Shown here: one piece after another, positions 43,141 to 52,016 of the stretch
Numbering within the stretch: the stretch's first letter is position 1
How the letters are laid out: the number at the start of each line of letters is the position of its first letter
From: Bacteroidia bacterium
Lineage (GTDB): Bacteria; Bacteroidota; Bacteroidia; Chitinophagales; Chitinophagaceae
Reading direction: 5' to 3'
DNA length: 64,000 nt
Assembly: GCA_030426665.1 (NCBI GenBank)
Contig: JAUHYD010000004.1
Coordinates: 41,598-105,597 of the forward strand
The notes under the pieces: generated by a model
What the model was told of the DNA's origin: nothing
The model's database searches: none
What the model saw: the letters and a program-made list of their open reading frames with translations, nothing else
Made by a program: the position numbers and the translations under genes

Positions 43141-45216
43141 ATGCACAGGAACACAAAGCAATCTATTATCAGGGACATCAGTTGGCTTTCCTTCAATGCA
43201 AGAGTTTTGCAGGAGGCAAACGATAGCACAAATCATTTACAGGACCGACTTAAGTTTCTCGGTATTTTTTCTAACAATTTAGATGAATTTTTTAGAGTGC
43301 GGGTAGCTGCTCTGAATAAAATGGTGCTGCTTGGCAAAGCCGCCCGCATGCACCTGGAAGCCAACCCCGAAAAAATTCTAAGAAAGATTCAACAAATTGT
43401 TCTAACCCAACAACAGGAGTTTGACAGAATATATGCTGAAATCATTCGCCAACTTGGTGATGAAAAAATCTTCATCAAGAATGAGCGGAGGCTTACGAAA
43501 GTTCAAAAGGAGTTTGTGACGCGGTATTTTGAGAATAATGTAAGAACTCAAATAATTCCTTTGATGATTGAGTCTATTCCCCAAATACCACTGCTTAGGG
43601 ATAAATCCATTTATCTGGCATGTGTTTTAGGGAAAACCCATGAATCCATGGCTCAGAGGTATGCTCTGATAGAAATACCAACAAAGGTTTTGCCGAGATT
43701 CGTGATTATGCCTTCGGAACCCGGGACTACGGACATAATCTTGCTTGAAGACATAATCCGATACAATTTGCCAACGCTTTTTGCTCCGTTTGGGTTTAAC
43801 AGGTTCCTCAGCTATATAATTAAAGTAACGCGAGATGCCGAACTGGAAACCGACAACGATGTAAATACAAACATCATAGAAGAACTGGAAAAGGGGCTAA
43901 AAAACAGAAAACGTGGTCGTGCCACACGTTTTGTTTTCGATAAACAGATAGAACCTGCTCTGTTTGAGTACTTGGTTAAACGCCTCGGTCTGACAAAGAA
44001 AGATAACCTGATTCCCGGTAGCCGCATTCACAACTATAAAGACTTCATAGATTTTCCGCCTTCTGTTTTCAACGATTATCAACAACGACCAAAACCGTTT
44101 GTTCACCCTTTGTTGAAACAGCCGTGTAGAATAATGGAAGTGATAGAAAAGCGCGATGTGATGTTGCACCTTCCTTATCACTCTTTCGATTCAGTGATAG
44201 ACTTGTTGCGGGAGGCAGCCATTGACCCCTTTGTACAAAGTATTCGCATAGCTCTTTACAGGGTTGCAAAAAATTCCAAAATTATCAATGCGCTTATCAA
44301 CGCAGTTCGCAATGGAAAACAAGTGGTCGTGGTTTTGGAGCTGCGTGCCCGTTTTGATGAAGAAGCTAATATGCAATGGAAAGCCCAATTGGAAGAAGAG
44401 GGCGTAAAAGTATTGTTGGGAATTCCGGGAATGAAGGTGCACGCAAAAATCTGCGTAATCAAAAAGCGGGAGTTCAAGCAGACAAAACAGTATGGTTTTG
44501 TCAGTACCGGAAACCTGAATGAAAATACGGCGACATACTATGGCGACCATACGCTGCTGACAACTGACAGAGCGATAATAGCGGATATCAACCGGATATT
44601 TACTTATATAGAAAACCCCCAACGGAAGTTCTCTTCATTGCAGGCATGTAAAGTGACACCGGTATCCCCCATCAACATGCGCTCAAAAATGTTGGACAGC
44701 ATAGAACGGCAGATTAAGCTGGCTAAGAAAAAAAAGCCGGCATCAATAATAATTAAGCTAAATAGCATTGTTGATGTTACTCTTATTGAAAAAATATATG
44801 CTGCTGCAAAAGCCGGCGTAAATGTGAGCATGGTAATACGAGGGATTTGTTGCGCTTATACAGAACATCGAGCGTTCAAAGGGTCGATAAAAGCTATCAG
44901 CATTATTGATGGCTATCTGGAACATGCACGCGTATTGGTGTTTGGCGAAGGCAAAGACAAAGAAGTATACATTTCTTCTGCTGACTGGATGGTGCGTAAC
45001 CTTGACCACCGGGTAGAAGCTGCCTGTCCTATAAAAGATACAGATATACAACAGGAATTGATAGATATTTTGAACATTCAGCTTGCTGAAAACGTGAAAG
45101 GGCGTATCTTGGATAATGAACAGACAAACACTTACGTTGAAAGAGAAAAAAACGAGGTGGCTGTACGTTCTCAAGAGGCTATTTATCAATACTTACGAAA
45201 TAAAAAGTATCATTAA
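43141..45216 (+). CDS. ppk1: Polyphosphate kinase 1
   Basis: The 691-residue Ppk1 reversibly makes polyphosphate from ATP. The domain order is the N-terminal helical domain (ISWLSFNARVLQEANDSTNH, LGIFSNNLDEFFRVRV), the head domain, and the two catalytic C1/C2 domains with MLHLPYHSFDSVIDLL, RIALYRVAKNSKIINALINA and KVHAKICVIKKRE, where the HAK His is the phosphorylated residue. YISSADWMVRNLDHRVEAAC follows near the end. Its stop shares one base with the ppx start (TAATG), which is strong evidence for coupled expression. Confidence 0.97.
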   Translation: MHRNTKQSIIRDISWLSFNARVLQEANDSTNHLQDRLKFLGIFSNNLDEFFRVRVAALNKMVLLGKAARMHLEANPEKILRKIQQIVLTQQQEFDRIYAEIIRQLGDEKIFIKNERRLTKVQKEFVTRYFENNVRTQIIPLMIESIPQIPLLRDKSIYLACVLGKTHESMAQRYALIEIPTKVLPRFVIMPSEPGTTDIILLEDIIRYNLPTLFAPFGFNRFLSYIIKVTRDAELETDNDVNTNIIEELEKGLKNRKRGRATRFVFDKQIEPALFEYLVKRLGLTKKDNLIPGSRIHNYKDFIDFPPSVFNDYQQRPKPFVHPLLKQPCRIMEVIEKRDVMLHLPYHSFDSVIDLLREAAIDPFVQSIRIALYRVAKNSKIINALINAVRNGKQVVVVLELRARFDEEANMQWKAQLEEEGVKVLLGIPGMKVHAKICVIKKREFKQTKQYGFVSTGNLNENTATYYGDHTLLTTDRAIIADINRIFTYIENPQRKFSSLQACKVTPVSPINMRSKMLDSIERQIKLAKKKKPASIIIKLNSIVDVTLIEKIYAAAKAGVNVSMVIRGICCAYTEHRAFKGSIKAISIIDGYLEHARVLVFGEGKDKEVYISSADWMVRNLDHRVEAACPIKDTDIQQELIDILNIQLAENVKGRILDNEQTNTYVEREKNEVAVRSQEAIYQYLRNKKYH

Positions 45217-46100
45217 TGGTATTAGCAGCAATTGACATTGGCTCTAATGCTGCGCGTTTGCTCATTAGCGAAGCGACAGTGTACAAAGACGGAACTGTAG
45301 ATTTCACCAAACTTTGTTTGTTGCGTATCCCCCTGCGTTTAGGTTTTGATGTTTTTGACAAAGGATACATTGCCGATAAGAAAAAAGAAAAGCTGATCAA
45401 TACCATAAAGGCGTATAAAATATTAATGGATATCTACCCGGTCGAGGCTTTTAAGGCTTTTGCTACGTCTGCTATGAGGGACGCTTCGAACGGTACGGAA
45501 ATACTATCCGAAATATATAAAGAAACCGGTCTTCAGGTAGATATTATCACAGGACTTGAAGAAGCAAATATTCTTTTTGAAACACACATTGCTGAAAAGC
45601 TGAACGAAAACAAATCCTATCTATACATAGATGTAGGTGGAGGAAGTACTGAGGTTTCTTTGTTTTCCCGTAATCAAATCATCTTTAAAGAGTCTTTTAA
45701 TATTGGCACTATCAGGCTGTTACATGACAAAGTATCTGATGAACAATGGAACCAAATGAAGTGGTACATTAAAACCCATTCAAAGTCGTGCCAGCCAATT
45801 GAAGCCATAGGTACCGGAGGAAATATCAATAAAATATTTTCGATTTCAAAGAGGAAAGAAGGAAAGCCGCTTACACTGGAATTGCTAAAAGATTACTATA
45901 AAGAGTTGAGCAGTGCTACTGTAGAGGAGCGTATACATAATTATAGTTTTAGAGCAGACCGTGCAGATGTGATTGTACCGGCGTTGCAGATTTATACATC
46001 GATAATGCGGTGGTCTCAGGCCCACGAAATTTATGTCCCTAAAGTGGGTCTTGCTGATGGACTTATAAAAAAACTGTACAACGAACGTAAAGATTTGTAA
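45216..46100 (+). CDS. ppx: Exopolyphosphatase/GppA-like phosphatase
   Basis: The 294-residue ASKHA-fold phosphatase has AAIDIGSNAARLLI (P-loop 1), YIDVGGGSTEVSLF (P-loop 2) and EAIGTGGNINKIFSISKR. It is short, lacking the C-terminal domains of E. coli Ppx and closer to the Ppx/GppA core. With ppk1 directly upstream it is very likely the exopolyphosphatase that degrades the product of Ppk1. The 1-base overlap fixes a balanced synthesis/degradation operon, followed by a terminator. Confidence 0.93.
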   Translation: MVLAAIDIGSNAARLLISEATVYKDGTVDFTKLCLLRIPLRLGFDVFDKGYIADKKKEKLINTIKAYKILMDIYPVEAFKAFATSAMRDASNGTEILSEIYKETGLQVDIITGLEEANILFETHIAEKLNENKSYLYIDVGGGSTEVSLFSRNQIIFKESFNIGTIRLLHDKVSDEQWNQMKWYIKTHSKSCQPIEAIGTGGNINKIFSISKRKEGKPLTLELLKDYYKELSSATVEERIHNYSFRADRADVIVPALQIYTSIMRWSQAHEIYVPKVGLADGLIKKLYNERKDL

Positions 46101-46137
46101 CAGGAGTTTTCAAACCAATTCTGCTCAGTATGATAGT

Positions 46138-46163
46138 CCCGCCAATACAGGCGGTTTTTTTTT
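46138..46163 (+). terminator. Rho-independent terminator of the ppk1-ppx operon
   Basis: A GC stem CCGCC / GGCGG with loop AATACA is followed by nine T, 38 bases after the ppx stop codon. Confidence 0.8.
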
Positions 46164-46218
46164 GCTCCATATTATAACGTGTGCTCTCTATAATTTTTTT
46201 TAATTCAGAATTTTAATA

Positions 46219-46226
46219 TACCTTTG
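46219..46226 (+). promoter_or_regulatory. -7 box of the SPFH gene
   Basis: TACCTTTG is an exact TAnnTTTG match. An ATG at 46235 lies only 8 bases after it and would need a leaderless transcript. The in-frame ATG at 46259 gives a leader of about 25 bases and was chosen as the start. Confidence 0.5.
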
Positions 46227-46258
46227 ATATCATAATGATATTAAAAAACAATCAAAAT

Positions 46259-47128
46259 ATGGAAAAGCTAATCAAACCAACCAACGGCTATGCCGCACTG
46301 CTATTGTCTCTTGCTATGTTAGGAACAGCAGTCTATTCATTTGTGACTATCACCGATAGCAATCATGAGTTTCATTTATTTTTGGGTTTCTTATTAATTC
46401 TGTCATGTTTTATCATCTGGAAAGGTCTGATGATAGTACAGCCTAACCACGCCCGCGTGCTAAACTTATTCGGAAAATACGTAGGCTCTATAAAAGGCAA
46501 TGGTTTGTTTTTCGTTAACCCTTTGTATGCAAGTGTGAAACTCACACAGCGTATACAGAATATGTCGACACCAACAATGAAGGTGAACGACAAAATGGGT
46601 AACCCGATTGAAATAGCTGCCATCGTGGTTTGGCAAATCCAAGACACTTACAAAGCGGCTTATGATGTTGCGGACTATAATGCATTCGTAAGGATGCAAA
46701 GCGAATCTGCTGTCAGAGCATTAACCATGGGTTTTGCATACGATAGTATAGAAGACAAGGAAGCCGATATTACATTGCGAGAAGGCGGCGAACAAATAAA
46801 CGTTCTGTTAGAAAAAGAATTAAATGAGCGTTTGCTGACAGCAGGTATTATCGTAAAGGAGGCCCGTATCAGTCACTTGGCATATGCTCAGGAAATAGCC
46901 GGAGCAATGCTACAGCGTCAGCAGGCATCGGCAATTGTAGCAGCTCGTTTCAAAATTGTTGAAGGTGCCGTTGGTATGGTAGAACTTGCGCTCGAAGAGC
47001 TTGGCAAAAAAGAAATTGTTCATTTGGATGATGAACGTAAAGCTGCAATGGTCAGCAATCTGATGGTTGTTCTTTGCGGGGAAAAGGGTGCACAACCGGT
47101 ATTGAATTCCGGGTCATTGTACCAATAA
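46259..47128 (+). CDS. SPFH/Band 7 domain protein
   Basis: The 289-residue protein has two N-terminal hydrophobic segments (AALLLSLAMLGTAVYSFVTI and HLFLGFLLILSCFIIWKGLM). An SPFH domain follows (MIVQPNHARVLNLFGKYVGS, NPIEIAAIVVWQIQDTYKAA, DYNAFVRMQSESAVR), then a coiled-coil region (ERLLTAGIIVKEARI through QEIAGAMLQRQQASAIVAAR). Such proteins organise membrane microdomains and may scaffold proteases. The next gene encodes a small RHH protein, a pairing often seen for this SPFH type. Confidence 0.88.
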   Translation: MEKLIKPTNGYAALLLSLAMLGTAVYSFVTITDSNHEFHLFLGFLLILSCFIIWKGLMIVQPNHARVLNLFGKYVGSIKGNGLFFVNPLYASVKLTQRIQNMSTPTMKVNDKMGNPIEIAAIVVWQIQDTYKAAYDVADYNAFVRMQSESAVRALTMGFAYDSIEDKEADITLREGGEQINVLLEKELNERLLTAGIIVKEARISHLAYAQEIAGAMLQRQQASAIVAARFKIVEGAVGMVELALEELGKKEIVHLDDERKAAMVSNLMVVLCGEKGAQPVLNSGSLYQ

Positions 47129-47142
47129 TTTTTACAAAATAT

Positions 47143-47174
47143 AATGACGCCTGATTTTACAGGCGTCATTTTTA
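47143..47174 (+). terminator. Rho-independent terminator between the SPFH and RHH genes
   Basis: A perfect 11-bp stem AATGACGCCTG / CAGGCGTCATT with loop ATTTTA is followed by TTTAT. It sits just after the SPFH stop and just before the RHH start, so read-through may be limited. Confidence 0.8.
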
Positions 47175-47186
47175 TAATTTAGTAGT

Positions 47187-47375
47187 GTGGCAGCAAAAAA
47201 AACATTTGTATTACGGTTGGAAGAAGACGTTTATAAGTCCCTTGAGAAATGGGCTGCTGACGAATTTCGAAGTGTGAACGGACAAATAGAATGGCTGATA
47301 GACGCCTCTCTTAAAAAGGCAGGGCGTAAGAAAGTTCAAAAGGGTTCGGCTAAATCAAAATCTGACCCCGAATAA
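47187..47375 (+). CDS. Arc/RHH-type small DNA-binding protein
   Basis: The 62-residue protein starts at GTG 47187. KKTFVLRLEEDVYKSLEKWA then ADEFRSVNGQIEWLIDASLK is a ribbon-helix-helix motif of the Arc/MetJ type, with the FVLRL strand and two helices, followed by a basic tail. Proteins of this exact look often follow SPFH genes, suggesting a shared function rather than a toxin-antitoxin pair; no toxin gene is adjacent. A terminator hairpin lies in the short gap before it. Confidence 0.78.
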   Translation: MAAKKTFVLRLEEDVYKSLEKWAADEFRSVNGQIEWLIDASLKKAGRKKVQKGSAKSKSDPE

Positions 47376-47421
47376 ATCGGCTTTTTCGGTATATTTAACG
47401 CAGATTTCAGCGTAATCAACT

Positions 47422-48015
47422 ATGCCACCCATTTCCTCAAAGAATATTAATCCTGTTTTCTTCAAAAACAAACGTGCACTTAGAAGTTGGTTCAAAAAAA
47501 ATCATTCAATAGAAAGTGAGCTTTGGATCGGTTATTACAAGGTAAATTCGGGAAAGGCTTCCATCACCTGGCCCGAATCTGTCGACGAAGCTCTTTGCGT
47601 TGGATGGATTGACGGAATAAGAAAGTCTATAGATGACTCTTGTTACACTATCCGTTTTACGAAGAGAAGGCCAAACAGTATTTGGAGTGCTATTAATATT
47701 GATAAAGTAAAAGAGTTGATGGCGCAAGGGTTGATGCTACCGGAGGGAATTGCGGCTTATGAAAAACGAAAAGAACATAAATCAAAAATTTATGCTCATG
47801 AAAATGAAACCCCTGAACTAACAGACGAGTACCTTACTACATTTCAATCCCAGAAAAAAGCCTGGAACTTCTTTTCTGCACAGGCTCCATACTATCGGAA
47901 AACAGCGATACATTATATAATGTCTGCGAAACAAGAGACAACCAGAAAAAGAAGGCTTGAAAAACTAATTCAATCTTGCAAATCCGGTGATAAATTCTGG
48001 CTGGGAAAACAATAA
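47422..48015 (+). CDS. YdeI/OmpD-associated family protein
   Basis: The 197-residue protein carries YdeI-family features: FFKNKRALRSWFKKNHSIES with ELWIGYYK, SITWPESVDEALCVGWIDGI, IRFTKRRPNSIWSAINIDKV and a C-terminal WNFFSAQAPYYRKTAIHYIM followed by KQETTRKRRLEKLI. The fold is known in bacteriocin-protection and related contexts, but no firm function exists. Its stop abuts that of the convergent small gene (shared TAATTA). It borders the candidate replication origin on the left. Confidence 0.85.
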   Translation: MPPISSKNINPVFFKNKRALRSWFKKNHSIESELWIGYYKVNSGKASITWPESVDEALCVGWIDGIRKSIDDSCYTIRFTKRRPNSIWSAINIDKVKELMAQGLMLPEGIAAYEKRKEHKSKIYAHENETPELTDEYLTTFQSQKKAWNFFSAQAPYYRKTAIHYIMSAKQETTRKRRLEKLIQSCKSGDKFWLGKQ

Positions 48016-48201
48016 TTACCTGCTGTACGAATATATACTGTCCATTATTCTATAAGCAATAAAGGGACGGTAGTGTTCGCGCTCAAAGTAATTGTACTTG
48101 CTTGTTGTAATATCGTTAATACCGGAAAAGTCGAAAATCTTATTTTTGTCAAACATACTACGTAATATTTTCATATCATCCGACGAAAATTTTATTCCCA
48201 T
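48016..48201 (-). CDS. Hypothetical small protein next to the putative origin
   Basis: The 61-residue frame from ATG 48201 is charged and aromatic (GIKFSSDDMKILRSMFDKNK, FEREHYRPFIAYRIMDSIYS). It is not a known family. Its stop abuts the YdeI stop (TAATTA), and its promoter would lie in the AT-rich putative origin. It could be a genuine small gene or an open frame by chance; amino-acid composition looks protein-like but conservation cannot be seen here. Confidence 0.4.
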   Translation of the reverse strand: MGIKFSSDDMKILRSMFDKNKIFDFSGINDITTSKYNYFEREHYRPFIAYRIMDSIYSYSR

Positions 48202-48865
48202 TCTATTAATAAACACCAAATTTTATGAGATACTATAGAACCTTTGTAATTTGGATTTCAGTGTGCGCAAAGGTATTAAATAGTAAGTTTCTTAGGATAA
48301 ATAATATATACTGAGGACTCTTAGCAGCGATATAAACCACTTTAAACCTTGTATCTTATTTTGATTAATTTTTTGTTACTTAATCCTTAATTAGTGTTAA
48401 TAAACCCGGTATCTGACGTTTGTAACTTCGGTTATCTTTTTCATCCACTTCACTTGTAATTGAGTCGACATTTACCAGACTATTTTTCCTAAGTTTTCAA
48501 CATGGTTTTCATATTTTGTTCCTGAGGTCTTTATTCACAACTCATTTTATTCACAACCCACAATTACCTGGTGAAAATGTAGAATTAAGGTTGATGGTTA
48601 TGTTGGTAAACCTGAATTTACATGTGTATAAACTAGGTTCTCTTAAAAAACAATAGTACGAGCTATTTTTATTCCCCCAATTCCCACTCCTAATAGTAAT
48701 AGTTAAAGTTTTTTAGAAAATTTATTTACAATTATTAGGAATGTGAATAGAAACGTGAATAGTGGTACGAAATTTGTTGTATAACTTTGCAGTTGAGCTT
48801 CCCAGGGTACTTCAGGTTTATATTATTAATTGGGAGGTGTTTGTTAAAGCTATCATAAAATAGAA
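48202..48865. other. Candidate chromosomal origin of replication (oriC) with DnaA boxes
   Basis: This 664-base AT-rich non-coding gap has a clear cluster of DnaA boxes. TTATTCACA occurs at 48531-48539 and again at 48547-48555, 16 bases apart. TTATACACA lies on the minus strand at 48631-48623. Eight-of-nine matches are TTATTTACA at 48722-48730 and CTATTCACA on the minus strand at 48750-48742. Runs such as 48363-48403 (almost all A/T) are duplex-unwinding candidates. No gene fits the gap. Two perfect parS sites lie 4.4-5.3 kb to the right, as expected near an origin. Confidence 0.6.
48782..48789 (+). promoter_or_regulatory. -7 box of nadA
   Basis: TAACTTTG matches TAnnTTTG exactly. The nadA ATG lies 76 bases downstream, leaving a leader that contains a GGGAGGTG purine run near 48832. 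Confidence 0.45.
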
Positions 48866-49858
48866 ATGGAAGATACCATTTTGGAGTCTGGTTTTGTAGA
48901 TGTTTATATAGACCCAACACTAGATTTATTTGCGGAGATTGAGACACTGAAGAAAGAAAAGAATGCTGTTATTCTTGCCCATTACTATCAGGAGCCTGAT
49001 ATTCAGGATATAGCGGACTATGTTGGTGATAGTTTGGGTTTAGCTCAGAAAGCCGCAGCAACTGATGCTGATACCATAGTTTTTGCTGGGGTGCATTTTA
49101 TGGCAGAGACGGCAAAAATTCTCAACCCAGGTAAGAAGGTTTTGATACCGGATATGAATGCGGGTTGTTCATTAAGCGATAGTTGTCCGCCAGATTTGTT
49201 CAGGCAGTTTAAGGAAAAGCATCCCGATCATGTTGTTATTTCGTATATAAATTGTTCGGCTGGTATTAAAGCTTTAAGTGATATTATTTGCACTTCGTCT
49301 AATGCGCAGAGAATTGTAGAAAGTTTACCAAGTGATCAACCAATAATATTTGCTCCAGACAGAAATCTGGGAGCTTATTTGAATAAGGTGACTGGTCGTA
49401 ATATGTTGTTGTGGAACGGTGCCTGCATGGTGCATGAATTATTCTCACTTCAGAAGATTACAAAACTAAAAGTACGTAATCCGGAAGCGTTAGTTGTTGC
49501 CCATCCGGAATGTGAAGAAGCAGTCTTGAATGTTGCGGATTTTATTGGCTCCACCGCAGCTATGCTGGAATTTGTGGTTAAAAGCAAAAATCAGGTTTTT
49601 ATCATAGCTACTGAAGCTGGTATTTTGCATAAGATGAAACTTGCTGCTCCACATAAAACATTTATTGCTGCTCCGCCAGATAATATGTGTGCATGTAATA
49701 ATTGTCCGCATATGAAGAGAAACACTTTAGAAAAAATATATTTATGTTTAAAGTATGAACAACCTGAATTGTTGATGGAGGAAGAGCTTAGGCTAGCTGC
49801 AAGGAAGCCTATTGATAGAATGATGGAACTGAGTAAAGTAGTTCCTATTGTAGGTTAG
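48866..49858 (+). CDS. nadA: Quinolinate synthase NadA
   Basis: The 330-residue 4Fe-4S enzyme condenses iminoaspartate with dihydroxyacetone phosphate in NAD synthesis. Landmarks are [20 protein letters not shown] near the N-terminus, [10 protein letters not shown], and the three cluster cysteines, located in [18 protein letters not shown] and [12 protein letters not shown]. The protein is cytosolic. No nadB or nadC is adjacent. The codon use is T-rich, as in the next gene, in line with a leading-strand position right of the putative origin. Confidence 0.95.
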   Translation: MEDTILESGFVDVYIDPTLDLFAEIETLKKEKNAVILAHYYQEPDIQDIADYVGDSLGLAQKAAATDADTIVFAGVHFMAETAKILNPGKKVLIPDMNAGCSLSDSCPPDLFRQFKEKHPDHVVISYINCSAGIKALSDIICTSSNAQRIVESLPSDQPIIFAPDRNLGAYLNKVTGRNMLLWNGACMVHELFSLQKITKLKVRNPEALVVAHPECEEAVLNVADFIGSTAAMLEFVVKSKNQVFIIATEAGILHKMKLAAPHKTFIAAPPDNMCACNNCPHMKRNTLEKIYLCLKYEQPELLMEEELRLAARKPIDRMMELSKVVPIVG

Positions 49859-49947
49859 GTTGTACATAAAAGAGTTATGTTTAGTTGTTTTTTTGTTTAT
49901 GTTATAAAATCGTCTTAAATTGTCAAACCAAAATTAAATTTAATTTT

Positions 49948-51957
49948 ATGAAGCAAATGATTACATTGAAAAATCTATTGCTGGCACTGTGTATAGCAGG
50001 GGCTAGCATAGCCAATGGCCAGATTCATCCCTTGGCTTTTGGTCCTTTTACGTTAGGTACAGCTACTACAAATCCTAACTGGTATAAAGATTATGTTGGG
50101 TTGAGGTTTTTGGTAAATAGTCCAGCATCTGTTGCCGGTCAGAAAGTGTATACCTTCGCTTATACCGGTGGTACACCGTGGGGAGCTGATGTAATTTTAC
50201 CTATAGTGAATACTCAAATAATGATGCCTGATCCATCCGTTGGTGGCGATACACTATGTGCTACTGCATTACCAACTGGTTGGATGATGGGTAGAATTGC
50301 CTTGGTATACCGCGGTGGTGGTATTGAGTTTGTGTGTAAGGCAGAGAAATGTGCTGATGCAGGTGCTGTTGCAGTTGTGATTGTAAACAACGTTGACGGT
50401 GGTCCTGTAGGTATGGGTGCCGGTTCTGTTTGTAGCACTACGGGTTCAGCATCTACCGTTCCTGTATTTATGATTTCTAAAGCAGATGGTGATGCTATTG
50501 CTGCTCGTTTCCGTGCTGGTGATACAGCTCGTATTACCATTACGCCATGGGGTTCGGGTAATGCAAAGGATGCAGGTTTTGTTCCCGGTGGTATTGCAGA
50601 ATGGCATAACTACGCTATTCCTTCTAATCAGTTAGTTAGTACAGGAAACCCTCATCCTTACAGGATGATCGACGGTGCGTTTATTGCTAACTATGGTACA
50701 GATGATTTGTCTAGTGTAGATGTAAAGAGTACTGTTACATTCACACCTAATGAAACAGGTACACCAGCTGTACAGCATACTAACACTGTTTCTCTGACAA
50801 CATTTACTGGTACAGCGTCGTCTACACCGGATTCTATTTACGCAATGTTTGGTACTTCAGAATTTGATTTGACAGCAACTGGTCCCGGTCGTTTTGATTT
50901 AGATTATGAAATTACTCATTCCGTGGCTGACGATTTCCCATATGACAACCAACTGTCCACATCGTTTTATCTGACAGACAGTTTGTATTCTAAGGGCCGT
51001 TATAATTTCACAAAGAATGAGCCAGTAAGAACTATATACACTTCTTATGGTGTTTCTTCCGGTACAGAGTTCCTTTGGGGTCCTACATACTATGTGAAAA
51101 AAGGTGGTGCAGCAATATCTCGCGTACAATACTCTTTGTCAAACAATACAGCCGGTGGAGGTCCTTTGGGAGTTCCAACTACTATATATCTGTTTAAGTG
51201 GGTAGATGGTTCGGGTGGTATGCCATTAGATAGTATTTGCCAGAACGGTGAGTTGACATTGGCTTCAATAGGTGTACACAACTATGATGGTGTAAATGAT
51301 ACATCTGGTGCTACGCTTAACTTTACGCAAATGGGTGATCCTACAACAGGTATTCCAACAACTATTTTGCTTGAAGATGATTCTTGGTATTTGCTTGCGA
51401 TAGGTGTACCAACTGGTCACTATCTTGGAAGCGATGGTATCAACAATCCTTACCCACGTATTTATGGTCGTTATCATGTAGATAATAGCTGGTTAGAGTA
51501 TACAGCGTTACTTGGTGGTACTGCTGATGACTTTATTTCCGGTACTGGTGGTCATGCTCCTACAACAAGTACATCTACAGCATATGTAAATTCTGTTGAC
51601 TCATTTAACTTTGATAACGTTAGAGGTTTGATTCCAGCTGTTGCAATGATAGTTGATAATGATCCTCCACCAATCGCTGTTAATGAAGTAGCTCCTACTA
51701 GCAATACAATCCTTAATTTGTATCCTAATCCTTCTAAGAGCTTCATTAATGTAGATTTTTCTTTGGAGACTTCTTCTAAGACTGTTACCTACACTATCAT
51801 TGATGGTCTGGGACGTTTTGTATCTAAAATCGTTCACAACAACGTTAAAGACGATAAGTTCACTATCAATACATCTGATTTAGCTCCGGGTCATTACTTC
51901 CTGGCTGTTACTACAGATGATAAGGCCTTGGCCAGAAACTTTGTAATTACTAAGTAA
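49948..51957 (+). CDS. T9SS-exported protein with PA domain and C-terminal sorting domain
   Basis: The 669-residue protein from ATG 49948 has a signal peptide (LLLALCIAGASIANGQ). A protease-associated (PA) domain is at about residues 100-200 (GRIALVYRGGGIEFVCKAEK, AVAVVIVNNVDGGPVGMGAG, TVPVFMISKADGDAIAARFR), followed by adhesin-like beta regions. The Por-secretion C-terminal domain begins LNLYPNPSKSFINVDFSLET and ends FVITK, the type A T9SS signal. No catalytic residues of a peptidase are visible, so a binding or structural role on the cell surface is more likely. It ends with a strong terminator. Confidence 0.88.
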   Translation: MKQMITLKNLLLALCIAGASIANGQIHPLAFGPFTLGTATTNPNWYKDYVGLRFLVNSPASVAGQKVYTFAYTGGTPWGADVILPIVNTQIMMPDPSVGGDTLCATALPTGWMMGRIALVYRGGGIEFVCKAEKCADAGAVAVVIVNNVDGGPVGMGAGSVCSTTGSASTVPVFMISKADGDAIAARFRAGDTARITITPWGSGNAKDAGFVPGGIAEWHNYAIPSNQLVSTGNPHPYRMIDGAFIANYGTDDLSSVDVKSTVTFTPNETGTPAVQHTNTVSLTTFTGTASSTPDSIYAMFGTSEFDLTATGPGRFDLDYEITHSVADDFPYDNQLSTSFYLTDSLYSKGRYNFTKNEPVRTIYTSYGVSSGTEFLWGPTYYVKKGGAAISRVQYSLSNNTAGGGPLGVPTTIYLFKWVDGSGGMPLDSICQNGELTLASIGVHNYDGVNDTSGATLNFTQMGDPTTGIPTTILLEDDSWYLLAIGVPTGHYLGSDGINNPYPRIYGRYHVDNSWLEYTALLGGTADDFISGTGGHAPTTSTSTAYVNSVDSFNFDNVRGLIPAVAMIVDNDPPPIAVNEVAPTSNTILNLYPNPSKSFINVDFSLETSSKTVTYTIIDGLGRFVSKIVHNNVKDDKFTINTSDLAPGHYFLAVTTDDKALARNFVITK

Positions 51958-51978
51958 TACTGGTTTCAATAATTACTA

Positions 51979-52016
51979 GAGCGGCACAATCATTTAGATT
52001 GTGCCGCTTTTTTTTT
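51979..52016 (+). terminator. Rho-independent terminator of the T9SS cargo gene
   Basis: A perfect 12-bp stem AGCGGCACAATC / GATTGTGCCGCT with loop ATTTA is followed by a run of eight T. It starts 22 bases after the stop codon. Confidence 0.92.

Noticed and set aside
47187..48015. RHH protein plus the following YdeI gene as a toxin-antitoxin pair
   Set aside because: YdeI-family proteins are not RHH-linked toxins, and the RHH protein fits an SPFH-associated role better.
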